Assembly: GCF_003574675.1 (NCBI RefSeq)
Contig: NZ_QOAZ01000027.1
Coordinates: forward strand, 1 to 50,740
Reading direction: 5' to 3'
Source of the DNA: Azohydromonas sediminis
Lineage (GTDB): Bacteria; Pseudomonadota; Gammaproteobacteria; Burkholderiales; Burkholderiaceae_C
Length of the DNA: 50,740 nt
The notes below the pieces were generated by a model. It was not told the origin of the DNA, ran no database searches, and saw only the letters and a list, made by a program, of their open reading frames with translations. The position numbers and the translations under genes were made by a program. Shown piece after piece: positions 16,075 through 26,728 of this stretch; positions within the stretch are counted from its first letter, which is position 1; each line of letters starts with the position of its first letter.

Positions 16075-17358
16075 ATGGCTGCCGTGCTCTCCGAACCCGC
16101 CGTCTCGCGCTACGTGCCGTCGCACATCGCCGGCGACGCGAGCAAGCTCACCGCGCAGCAGCGCGAGCTGATCGAGCGCGCGTCGCGCCTCGGGCGCGAG
16201 AAGTTCGCGCCGCGCGCCGCGCGCCACGACCGCGAGGCGAGCTTCCCGATCGAGAACTTCCGCGACCTGGCCGACGCCGGGCTGCTCGCGATCTGCGTGC
16301 CGAAGGCGTACGGCGGCGAGGGCGCCGACTTCACGACCTACGTGATGGTCGCCGCCGAGATCGGGCGCTGGTGCGGCTCGACGGCGCTGTCGTACAACAT
16401 GCACGTGTGCTCGTGCATGTGGAGCGGCTTCATCGCCGACGCGCTCGACATGACGCCCGAGCAGCGCGCCGACCACGAGCGCATCCGCGCGATCCACTAC
16501 GCGCGCATCGTGCAGGGCGGCAAGATCTACGCGCAGCCGTTCTCCGAGGGCGGCGCGGCGGCGGCCGGCAAGGCGCCGTGGGGCACGCTGGCGGCCAAGG
16601 TCGACGGCGGCTACGTCGTCAATGGCCGCAAGATCTTCGCGTCGCTGTCGGGGGCGGCGGACTACTACGGGGTCCTGTGCACCCTCGACCGGCCCGGTGC
16701 GACGCTGAAGGACTCGATGTACCTCGCGGTGCCGGCCGACGCGCCCGGCGTCACGGTCTCGGGCGAGTGGGATCCGCTGGGCATGCGCGGCACCGTCAGC
16801 CGCACGCTGACGTTCAAGGACGTGTTCGTGCCCGACGAGGCGCGGCTGATGCCCGAGGGCCTGTACGCGCAGGCTGCGCAGCGCTTCCCGCACATGTTCG
16901 CGACGCTGTCGCCGACCTACATGGGCATCGCGCAGGCGGCCTACGACTTCACGGTGCAGTACCTGCGCGGCGAGGTGCCGGGCATGCCGCCGGTCAAGAG
17001 GCGCATGTACCCGACCAAGCAGGTCGCGGTCGCCGAGATGCGCATCAAGCTCGAGCAGACTCGGGCCCTGTTCCTGCAGAACGCGCGCGACGCGCGCGTC
17101 GACCCCGACAAGGACACGCGCATGCGGCTGCTCGCGGCGCACTACACGATCATGGAGAACGCCAACGACATCTGCCGGCTGGCGATCCGCACCTGCGGCG
17201 GGCAGAGCATGCTCAAGTCGCTGCCGCTCGAGCGCTTGTACCGCGACAGCCGCTGCGGCTCGCTGATGCTGCCGTGGACCGCCGAGCTGTGCATCGACCG
17301 GCTCGGGCGCGAATGCCTCTACGAGGCCGGCGAGCGCGACGAAGCGATCGAGGCGTGA
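16075..17358 (+). CDS. acyl-CoA-dehydrogenase-fold flavoprotein lacking the catalytic Glu
   Basis: A 427-residue protein with the acyl-CoA dehydrogenase fold: N-terminal helical domain, middle beta domain (AQPFSEGG, VNGRKIFASLSG, DPLGMRGT near 233-240) and C-terminal helices with RTCGGQSMLKSLPLERLYRD. In the usual enzymes the base is Glu in an YEGT motif; the aligned place here reads LMLPWTAE, with Pro400. The alternative helix-G Glu position of isovaleryl-CoA dehydrogenase also appears to be non-acidic (region RFPHMFATLSP). It may therefore be a flavin-dependent monooxygenase of this fold, as IacA is in indoleacetate degradation, fed by the flavin reductase of the same cluster. The ATG at 16075 follows a GAAGGA ribosome binding site. 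Confidence 0.8.
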   Translation: MAAVLSEPAVSRYVPSHIAGDASKLTAQQRELIERASRLGREKFAPRAARHDREASFPIENFRDLADAGLLAICVPKAYGGEGADFTTYVMVAAEIGRWCGSTALSYNMHVCSCMWSGFIADALDMTPEQRADHERIRAIHYARIVQGGKIYAQPFSEGGAAAAGKAPWGTLAAKVDGGYVVNGRKIFASLSGAADYYGVLCTLDRPGATLKDSMYLAVPADAPGVTVSGEWDPLGMRGTVSRTLTFKDVFVPDEARLMPEGLYAQAAQRFPHMFATLSPTYMGIAQAAYDFTVQYLRGEVPGMPPVKRRMYPTKQVAVAEMRIKLEQTRALFLQNARDARVDPDKDTRMRLLAAHYTIMENANDICRLAIRTCGGQSMLKSLPLERLYRDSRCGSLMLPWTAELCIDRLGRECLYEAGERDEAIEA

Positions 17359-17577
17359 CTACTCCCGTAGCGCTTGCGGTGCTTCCCACTCGCGGGGGGC
17401 GAGCCCGGACACGGAAGGCCCGGTGGGCCTTGAGTGCCTGGCGAGCGGCCGGGCCGCAAGGCACGGCGCGGCCTGCAAGGCCCGCCAGCGGACCGGCAAA
17501 GCCGGATCCGCGGCGGCCGCTTGACGCGGCAGTGCTTCGCGCGGCGTTGGCTCGTTGATCTGGCCTTGTCTGCAGGA
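17359..17577. other. GC-rich intergenic spacer with hairpins
   Basis: A 219-base gap between the acyl-CoA-dehydrogenase-fold gene and the acyl-CoA ligase. It is low-complexity G/C with several short inverted repeats, the clearest being AAGGCCC-GGT-GGGCCTT at 17415-17431 without a T-tract. Style and wording resemble the spacer upstream of cbbT. No gene or promoter is recognised. Confidence 0.5.
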
Positions 17578-19029
17578 ATGTCACGCGAGATGACTGCCGA
17601 CGGACCGTGGGCGCGCGTCGGCGCGCAGGCCGCGCGCCGCGGTGACGCACCGGCGCTGGTGTGCGGCCCGCGCACCTGGACCTACGCCGATCTCGCGCGC
17701 GAGGTCGCCGCTACCGCAGACGCGTTGCGCGCGCAGGGCCTGGGTGCCGGTGCCTCGCTCGGCTGGCTCGGAATGAACAGTGCGGCGATGCTCGCCGCAC
17801 TGTTCGCGTGCGAGGCGATCGGCGCGCGCTTCGTGCCGCTGAACTGGCGCCTCGCGCCGGCCGAACTGGCCGCGATCGTCGAGCACGCCGGCGTGCAGCA
17901 TCTGCACGTCGATGCGGCGCTCGAGGACCTGGGCCGCGCGGTGCGCGCGCTCGCCGCGCTGCCGCAGCCGCGGGCGCCGGGGCATCTTCCGGGTGACCTG
18001 ATGCTCGTCTACACGTCGGGGACGACGGGGCGGCCCAAGGGCGCGATCCACACCGCCGCAGGCATGGCCGCCAACATCGACGCCGCGATCGACGCGCAGG
18101 GCTTCGACGCGCGCACGCGCGCGCTCGCGGTGCTGCCGCTGTTCCACGTCGGCGGCCTGTGCATCCAGACCCTGCCGGTGCTCGCCGCCGGCGGCTGCGT
18201 CGTGCTGCACGAGCGCTTCGACCCCGGCGCGTGGCTCGCGGCCATTGCGCACGAGCGGCCGACGACGAGCCTGCTGGTGCCGGCCGTGATGCGCGCGCTG
18301 CTCGAGCACCCGGCGTGGCCGACGACGGACCTCGGCAGCCTCGCGTTCGTCAACAGCGGCTCGCAGGTCGTGCCGGTGCCGCTGATCGAGGCCTTCCACG
18401 CGCGCAGCGTGCCGGTGTGCCAGGTGTGGGGCAGCACCGAGACGGGGCCGGTCTCGATCGTGCTGCGCCCGCACGAGGCGCTCGCGCACGTCGGCAGCAC
18501 CGGGCGGCCGGCGCGCGGCGTGCAGATGCGCCTCGTCGGCGCCGACGGCCGCGACGTGGCGCCGGGCGAGGTCGGCGAGATCTGGGTGCGCGCGCCGAAC
18601 CTGATGCGCGGCTACCACCGCGACGAGCACCCCGCGAGCTTCGCCGACGGGTGGTTCCGCAGCGGCGACCTCGCGCGCGCCGACGCGCAGGGCTTCGTCA
18701 CCGTCGTCGGCCGCAGCAAGGACATGATCATCTCGGGTGGCGAGAACGTCTACCCGGCCGAGATCGAGAACCTGCTCGCGCACCACCCCGACATCGCCGA
18801 GTGCGCCGTCGTCGGCGTGCCCGACGCGCGCTGGGGGGAAGTCCCAGTGCTCGCCGTCGTGCCGCGCCCGGGCCGTGGCGTCGACGAGGCCGCGCTGCGC
18901 GCGCTGTTCGACGCGCGGCTCGCGCGCTACAAGCACCCGCGGCGCATCGTCGTCGTCGACACGCTGCCGAAGACGGCGCTCGGCAAGGTGCAGAAGGCCG
19001 CGCTCGCGCGCTCGCTCGCCGGTTCTTGA
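17578..19029 (+). CDS. AMP-dependent acyl-CoA ligase
   Basis: A 483-residue class I adenylate-forming ligase. The AMP-binding loop is [15 protein letters not shown] near residue 145; further motifs are GSTETGPVS, the hinge [41 protein letters not shown] and the acylation lysine in [11 protein letters not shown]. The short N-terminus and overall shape are closest to medium/long-chain or aromatic acyl-CoA ligases (FadD13-like). The start is either ATG 17578 or ATG 17590; the second has the better-spaced purine run. It is separated from the preceding gene by 219 bases but lies on the same strand, and it probably provides the CoA thioester step of the cassette. The substrate is not known. Confidence 0.87.
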   Translation: MSREMTADGPWARVGAQAARRGDAPALVCGPRTWTYADLAREVAATADALRAQGLGAGASLGWLGMNSAAMLAALFACEAIGARFVPLNWRLAPAELAAIVEHAGVQHLHVDAALEDLGRAVRALAALPQPRAPGHLPGDLMLVYTSGTTGRPKGAIHTAAGMAANIDAAIDAQGFDARTRALAVLPLFHVGGLCIQTLPVLAAGGCVVLHERFDPGAWLAAIAHERPTTSLLVPAVMRALLEHPAWPTTDLGSLAFVNSGSQVVPVPLIEAFHARSVPVCQVWGSTETGPVSIVLRPHEALAHVGSTGRPARGVQMRLVGADGRDVAPGEVGEIWVRAPNLMRGYHRDEHPASFADGWFRSGDLARADAQGFVTVVGRSKDMIISGGENVYPAEIENLLAHHPDIAECAVVGVPDARWGEVPVLAVVPRPGRGVDEAALRALFDARLARYKHPRRIVVVDTLPKTALGKVQKAALARSLAGS

Positions 19030-19057
19030 CCGAAGTCAATACGATCCGGCGCCGGGG

Positions 19058-19085
19058 TTGAAAACTCCGGGCCGTCGCCTCACCT
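19058..19085 (+). promoter_or_regulatory. clpB: sigma-32-type heat-shock promoter of clpB
   Basis: TTGAAA (19058-19063), a 14-base spacer and CCTCACCT (19078-19085) fit the sigma-32 consensus TTGAAA / CCCCATNT well. A transcript would begin near 19092, giving a leader of about 20 bases that contains the GGAGG ribosome binding site (19097-19101) before the ATG. Heat-shock control of clpB is well known in proteobacteria. Confidence 0.7.
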
Positions 19086-19111
19086 GCGCGGCAACCGGAG
19101 GACCCCATCCC

Positions 19112-21706
<2,595 letters not shown>

Positions 21707-21709
21707 GGG

Positions 21710-21867
21710 CCGCGGCTCCAAGGCCGCCTGCGCGGCCTTGGACGGCCCGAAGGCCGCGAGCTCTGCGAGCGGCATGAGCGCCGCGGCTCCAAGGCCGCCT
21801 GCGCGGCCTTGGACGGCCCGAAGGCCGCGAGCTCTGCGAGCGGCATGAGCGCCGCGGCTCCAAGGCC
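21710..21867. repeat. 71-bp tandem repeat with internal hairpin
   Basis: Two full copies of a 71-bp unit start at 21710 and 21781, and a third copy starts at 21852 but stays matched only for about 16 bases. Each full unit contains a perfect 10-bp stem (CCAAGGCCGC / GCGGCCTTGG, 4-base loop). It directly follows the clpB stop codon. The hairpins could end the clpB transcript, although no T-tract follows them. Confidence 0.9.
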
Positions 21868-21940
21868 CCGCCTGCCGCGGGGACGCGGTGGGCCCTCGGT
21901 CGGTCCAGGCCCGCGAAGGCGTGGCGTGCGGCGGCCGGCC

Positions 21941-23203
21941 TCAGCTTGCGGCGAGCACCTCGTCGAGCCGCTCGAGGTGGCGCAGCGCCAGCACGAGCGG
22001 CGTGCTGCTGCGGTCGATCACCGCGTGCAGCACCAGGCCCGGGTGCTGAGGCACCGGGCGCAGCACGAGAAAGTGTCCGGCAAGCGTGATCGCCGCTTCG
22101 GGGGCGGCCGCACCCAGGCCCAGGCCGCGCGAGGCGGTGCCGAGGGCGGCGCACAGCGCCGAGCCGTGTGATGCCAGTGCGGCGGGGCCGGGGCGCGCGC
22201 CGGCGAAGGCGAGCGTGCGCTGTGTGTCGGGCTCGAAGACGCAGCAGCTGACCATGCCCTTGACTTCGAGGCAGCGCTGCACGTAGCGCTGCAGCGGCGA
22301 CGCGGTCTCGCTGCCGGCGGCGCGCGCCGAAGCCTTCGGATCGGGCATCGGCTGCATCGGCAGCACGCCCGCGCGCGCGGCGGGCGGTGCCGGCGGCGTG
22401 CCGGCGCTGGGGGCAGCGTGCGTGCGGGTCACCGACAGCGTGATCGTCGGCCCGACGCCACCGTGGCTGCCCAGCGGCTGGTGCAGCTGGTTCCAGACCG
22501 CGACGACCTGGCCCAGCGCCTCCTCGCCACGGCTGACGGTCGGTGCGACGCGGGTGTGCACCATCGTGCCGGCACCGAGCCGGTCGGCCTGCTGCGCGAG
22601 CACGCCCGAGCCGCTCAGCGGAAGCAGCAGCAGTTCGCGGTTGCGCCACGGGCCCGCGACGACGGCATCGTGCAGCGGCCGCAGCGCGGCCGCGAGCGCG
22701 TGCGCCGGCAGGTCGCCGACGAGCACGGCGCCGAGCCGGCTCGCGCCGAGCAGTACGCGCGCGAGCTGCTGGCGCTGGCGCGAATCGGCGTCGGCATCGG
22801 TCGAGTACAGGCGCAGCGGCGCCGCGCCGTCGACCGGCAGCTCGACGAATTCGATCGTCGCCAGCGCGACGCCGTAGCCCTGGCTGCGGATCACGAGCTT
22901 CTGCACCGGCAGCAGGTGCGCCGAGGCGATCTCGGCCAGCCAGCGCCGCGACACCGTGGTGCCGACGTCGTGCAGGGCGATGAAGGGCTCGGCACGCACG
23001 TCGAACTGCTGCTGCAGCGCCTGCGCCGGGTCGAAGACGACGAACATCTCCCACAGGTTCTCGCCGACGCGTCGGCCGATCCCGGCGTCGGCGCTGGCGC
23101 GCTCGCGGTCGGTGAGGATCTGCGTCGCCGGGCCGGCCTGCTGTGTCTGCTGCCAGGGTTCGATCGCGGAACCGGCGGTGGGCGACAGGTCGGGGTGGGC
23201 CAT
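21941..23203 (-). CDS. hypothetical protein, C-terminal Roadblock/LC7-like segment
   Basis: A 420-residue protein that I cannot assign to a characterised family. The start is ATG 23203 (MAHPDLSPTAG); upstream codons give an arginine-rich non-protein-like run. The N-terminal half is a mixed alpha/beta region with LWEMFVVFDPAQALQQQFDV and repeated leucine-rich strands. A proline/alanine linker occurs near residues 275-305. The last 110 residues (GMVSCCVFEPDTQRTLAFAG to LVLHAVIDRSSTPL) have the strand-helix-strand rhythm of Roadblock/LC7 modules that often pair with small GTPases; this is a weak resemblance. There is no signal peptide or membrane helix. It diverges from nadB with a 218-base gap. 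Confidence 0.7.
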   Translation of the reverse strand: MAHPDLSPTAGSAIEPWQQTQQAGPATQILTDRERASADAGIGRRVGENLWEMFVVFDPAQALQQQFDVRAEPFIALHDVGTTVSRRWLAEIASAHLLPVQKLVIRSQGYGVALATIEFVELPVDGAAPLRLYSTDADADSRQRQQLARVLLGASRLGAVLVGDLPAHALAAALRPLHDAVVAGPWRNRELLLLPLSGSGVLAQQADRLGAGTMVHTRVAPTVSRGEEALGQVVAVWNQLHQPLGSHGGVGPTITLSVTRTHAAPSAGTPPAPPAARAGVLPMQPMPDPKASARAAGSETASPLQRYVQRCLEVKGMVSCCVFEPDTQRTLAFAGARPGPAALASHGSALCAALGTASRGLGLGAAAPEAAITLAGHFLVLRPVPQHPGLVLHAVIDRSSTPLVLALRHLERLDEVLAAS

Positions 23204-23421
23204 GGCGGGGGAGGTGTAGAGGGCTGTTCGGGATGTCGGCGCCGCGGGTGCGGCGCTTGAGCCGGTCGCGGGTCTCGATCGTGCTGGAGCGTGACGCAGC
23301 GCGCAAGTCCGTGCATTCGCACCGCGTGCGCCACGCATCGGCATGCGCCCCGACGGTGCCGCAGCGGCTGCGCGCGGCCCATCCCCCGACGGCGGATGGT
23401 GCCCTCCGTAGAATCGCCCGC

Positions 23422-25062
23422 ATGGACGCCCGTTCGAGCCCGCCCGAGGGCGCCCCGGTCGTGATCGTCGGCGCCGGCCTGGCCGGCCTGACGGTGGCGC
23501 TGCGACTGGCCGAACACCGCCGCGTCGTCGTGCTGGCCAAGCGCAGTGCCGCCGAGGGGGCGACGCCGTGGGCGCAAGGCGGCATCGTCGGCGTGCTCGG
23601 CGCCGACGACAGCGTCGATGCGCACGTGCGCGACACGCAGGACGCCGGTGCCGGGCTCGTCGAGGAGCACACGGCGCGCTTCGTCGCGGCGCACAGCGCG
23701 CAGGCCATCGAGTGGCTGGTCGCGCAGGGCGTGCCGTTCACGCCCGACGCGCAGGGGCCGCTGGGGCTGCACCTGACGCGCGAGGGCGGCCACACGGTGC
23801 GGCGCATCGCCCACGCGGCCGATGCCACCGGCCGCGCGATCCACGAGACGCTGCTCGCGCGCGTGCGCGCGCACCCGCACATCGAGCTGCGCGAGCGCTG
23901 GATGGCCGTCGACCTGATCACCTCGCGGCTGCTGCGCCGGCGCGAGGCGCCGCGCTGCTACGGCGTCTATGCGCTCGACATCGACCGCGGGCGCGTGCAG
24001 ACGCTGCCGGCGGCGGCCGTCGTGCTCGCCACCGGCGGCGTCGGCAAGGTCTACCGCTACACGAGCAATCCCGACACCGCGACCGGCGACGGCATCGCGA
24101 TGGCGTGGCGCGCCGGCTGCCGCGTCGCGAACATGGAGTTCGTGCAGTTCCACCCGACCTGCCTTTACCACCCGCAGGAGCGCAGCTTCCTGATCACCGA
24201 GGCGATGCGCGGCGAGGGCGCGAAGCTGCGCCTGCCGTTGGGCACACCGGGTGACGACGGCTCGCCGTGGGGTCCGCGCTTCATGCCCGCGCACGACGCG
24301 CGCGCCGAGCTCGCGCCGCGCGACATCGTCGCGCGCGCGATCGACTTCGAGATGAAGAGGCACGGCCTCGACCACGTGTGGCTCGACGCGACGCACCTCG
24401 GCGAGGCCTTCCTGAAGGCACACTTCCCGACGATCCACGCACGCTGCGCGGCGCTGGGCATCGACATCGCGCGGCAGCCGATTCCGGTCGTGCCGGCGGC
24501 GCACTACACCTGCGGCGGCGTCGTCACCGACCTCGACGGACGCACCGACCTCGTCGGGCTGTACGCGGTCGGCGAGACGACGTACACCGGGCTGCACGGT
24601 GCCAACCGGCTGGCGAGCAACTCGCTGCTCGAGTGCGTCGTGCTCGGCCATGCCTGCGCGCGCCACGTCGCCGCGCACGCGCCGGCGGCGGCCGAGGCGC
24701 TGCCGGCGTGGGACGAGAGCCGCGTCGAGGATGCCGACGAGCAGGTCGTCATCGCGCACAACTGGGACGAGCTGCGGCTGCTGATGTGGAACTACGTCGG
24801 CATCGTGCGCACGACGAAGCGGCTCGAGCGTGCGCTGCACCGCATCGAGCTGCTCGACGGCGAGATCGGCGAGTACTACGCGCACTTCCGCGTCACGCGC
24901 GACCTGCTCGAGCTGCGCAACCTCGTCGACTGCGCGCGGCTGATCGTGCGCTCGGCGCTGCAGCGCCACGAGAGCCGCGGCCTGCATTACAGCCGCGACC
25001 ACCCCTACACGCTGCCGGCGAGCCTGCCGACGGTGCTGGTGCGCGAGTCGCGGCGCGACTGA
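23422..25062 (+). CDS. nadB: L-aspartate oxidase
   Basis: A 546-residue FAD enzyme that oxidises L-aspartate to iminoaspartate, the first step of de novo NAD synthesis. The dinucleotide-binding loop is VVIVGAGLAGLTVALRL at residues 12-28. The succinate dehydrogenase/fumarate reductase-like core includes TPWAQGGI, the HLTREGGHTVRRI segment, MEFVQFHPTCLY, and the C-terminal FAD block GLHGANRLASNSLLECVV. NadA, which uses its product, is encoded 0.4 kb away on the opposite strand, so the two are convergent rather than in one operon. The ATG at 23422 gives the normal family length. Confidence 0.95.
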   Translation: MDARSSPPEGAPVVIVGAGLAGLTVALRLAEHRRVVVLAKRSAAEGATPWAQGGIVGVLGADDSVDAHVRDTQDAGAGLVEEHTARFVAAHSAQAIEWLVAQGVPFTPDAQGPLGLHLTREGGHTVRRIAHAADATGRAIHETLLARVRAHPHIELRERWMAVDLITSRLLRRREAPRCYGVYALDIDRGRVQTLPAAAVVLATGGVGKVYRYTSNPDTATGDGIAMAWRAGCRVANMEFVQFHPTCLYHPQERSFLITEAMRGEGAKLRLPLGTPGDDGSPWGPRFMPAHDARAELAPRDIVARAIDFEMKRHGLDHVWLDATHLGEAFLKAHFPTIHARCAALGIDIARQPIPVVPAAHYTCGGVVTDLDGRTDLVGLYAVGETTYTGLHGANRLASNSLLECVVLGHACARHVAAHAPAAAEALPAWDESRVEDADEQVVIAHNWDELRLLMWNYVGIVRTTKRLERALHRIELLDGEIGEYYAHFRVTRDLLELRNLVDCARLIVRSALQRHESRGLHYSRDHPYTLPASLPTVLVRESRRD

Positions 25063-25078
25063 CGCGCACCGCCGCGGC

Positions 25079-25369
25079 TCAGCTGCGCGCGCCCATCAGC
25101 TCGCGCGCCTGCACGAACTCGAACGCGTGGCGCACGGCGGCGCGCACCTCGCGCGCGTGCTCGACGCGCTCGCGGTCCGACTGGTAGAAGCTGAAGTCCA
25201 CTGTGTGGCGGATGTAGCGCGGCGGCAGCCGGTTCAGCGCGACGCAGGCCACGTCGGCGAGCAGGCCGGGGTCGTGGCCGATCGCCGGATAGCGCGGCGC
25301 CAGCTCGCCGATGGCTTCGAAGACGGCGGTTTCGTTGCGGTTGTGCAGCGAGCTGAAGTCGGGCGTCAT
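25079..25369 (-). CDS. ComFB-family protein
   Basis: A 96-residue protein with the late-competence ComFB domain: NETAVFEAIGELAPRYP at the start, DVACVALNRLPPRYIRHTVDF in the middle, then FYQSDRERVEHAREVRAAV. The LNRLPPRY segment is the family hallmark. The start is ATG 25369; a TTG five codons upstream is less likely. Some ComFB proteins are reported to bind cyclic dinucleotides, so a signalling role is possible, but no motif seen here proves it. It is encoded between nadB and nadA, in the same direction as nadA, with a 123-base gap. Confidence 0.8.
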   Translation of the reverse strand: MTPDFSSLHNRNETAVFEAIGELAPRYPAIGHDPGLLADVACVALNRLPPRYIRHTVDFSFYQSDRERVEHAREVRAAVRHAFEFVQARELMGARS

Positions 25370-25492
25370 GGCGCGCAGCGGCAAGGGGTCGCGCCAGCAT
25401 AGCGAGCGCCGGCCGCGGCCGCACGTGGGCGGCCGGCGCGGCCGTGAAATCGTGCCGTGCGCTGTCGGGCGTGGGCGCGGCGGGCCGCCGCT

Positions 25493-26608
25493 TCAGGCCG
25501 CGCCCAGGTGGCGCACGAAGCCGCCCTGCGGCGCTGCGAGCACCTGCGGATGGCGGGCGACGAAGTCGAGCATGCGCTCGATGCAGCCCAGCGCCTGCGT
25601 GCGCGTCGGCTCGGGCACGACGATCTCGCCGCTGCCGCGCTCGAGGCAGTCGACGACGCCTTGCAAGGAGTTCATCGCCATCCACGGGCAGTGCGCGCAG
25701 CTCTTGCAGGTCGCGCTCTTGCCGGCGGTGGGCGCCTCGATCAGCGTCTTGCCCGGCGCGAGCTGGCGCATGCGGTGGAACAGGCCGTTGTCGGTGGCGA
25801 CGATGTACTCCTTCGCCTGGCCCTCGACGACGGCTTTGAGCAGCTGCGACGTCGAGCCGACGACGTGCGCCTGCGCGACGACGCTGTCGGGCGCCTCGGG
25901 GTGCACGAGGATCATCGCGTCGGGGTGCTGCTTCTTCAGCAGGTCGAGCTCGATGCCCTTGAACTCCTCGTGCACGATGCATGCGCCGTTCCACATCAGC
26001 ATGTCGGCGCCGGTGCGGTGCTGCACGTAGCGGCCGAGGTGGCGGTCCGGCGCCCACAGGATCTTCTGGCCCTGGCTCTTCAGGTGCTCGACGATGCCCA
26101 GCGCGCACGAGCTCGTGACCATCCAGTCGGCGCGCGCCTTCACCGCCGCGCTGGTGTTGGCGTAGACGATGACGGTGCGGTCGGGGTGCGCGTCGCAGAA
26201 GGCGGCGAAGTCGTCGATCGGGCAGCCGAGGTCGAGCGAGCAGGTCGCGTCGAGGTCGGGCATCAGCACGCGCTTGGCCGGCGACAGGATCTTCGCGGTC
26301 TCCCCCATGAAGCGCACGCCGGCGACGACGAGGGTCTTGGCCGGGTGGTCGCGGCCGAAGCGCGCCATCTCGAGCGAGTCGGCCACACAGCCGCCGGTTT
26401 CGAGGGCGAGGTCCTGCAGGTCGCCGTCGACGTAGAAGTGCGCCACGAGCACCGCGTCGTGCGCCTTCAGCAGCGCGGCGGCACGCGCCTTGACCTCGGA
26501 GCGCTCGGCCGGTGTCAGCGCCGGCGGCACCTTGGCCCAGGCATGGGCGGTGCAGCTGTGGCCTTGGGCGTCGGGCTTGGTGAAGTCGTAGAGGACGGTT
26601 TGGCTCAT
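25493..26608 (-). CDS. nadA: quinolinate synthase NadA
   Basis: A 371-residue 4Fe-4S enzyme that condenses iminoaspartate with dihydroxyacetone phosphate to quinolinate. By comparison with E. coli NadA (Cys113, Cys200, Cys297), the cluster ligands should be C123 (ATCSLDLGC), C210 ([10 protein letters not shown]) and C307 in the [10 protein letters not shown] motif. Other family blocks are [22 protein letters not shown] and [12 protein letters not shown]. The start is ATG 26608 (MSQTVLYDF); upstream in-frame sequence is arginine/proline rich. It diverges from the MFS transporter gene. Confidence 0.95.
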   Translation of the reverse strand: MSQTVLYDFTKPDAQGHSCTAHAWAKVPPALTPAERSEVKARAAALLKAHDAVLVAHFYVDGDLQDLALETGGCVADSLEMARFGRDHPAKTLVVAGVRFMGETAKILSPAKRVLMPDLDATCSLDLGCPIDDFAAFCDAHPDRTVIVYANTSAAVKARADWMVTSSCALGIVEHLKSQGQKILWAPDRHLGRYVQHRTGADMLMWNGACIVHEEFKGIELDLLKKQHPDAMILVHPEAPDSVVAQAHVVGSTSQLLKAVVEGQAKEYIVATDNGLFHRMRQLAPGKTLIEAPTAGKSATCKSCAHCPWMAMNSLQGVVDCLERGSGEIVVPEPTRTQALGCIERMLDFVARHPQVLAAPQGGFVRHLGAA

Positions 26609-26728
26609 CGTCTCGGCCGGGACGGCCGGCTGTGGCCGGCGTGTCGGTCTCGGGAACCCGGATGGTACGGCAGCCCACGTGCGTGCACGGCCGGCGCGCA
26701 CGATGGCCACAGTGCGTAACATGCCGCC

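Noticed and set aside
13158-19029. Reading the cassette as a complete nicotinate degradation operon
   Set aside because: NicA, NicB, NicC, NicE and NicF homologues are not present, and the acyl-CoA ligase and ACAD-fold genes do not belong to that pathway.
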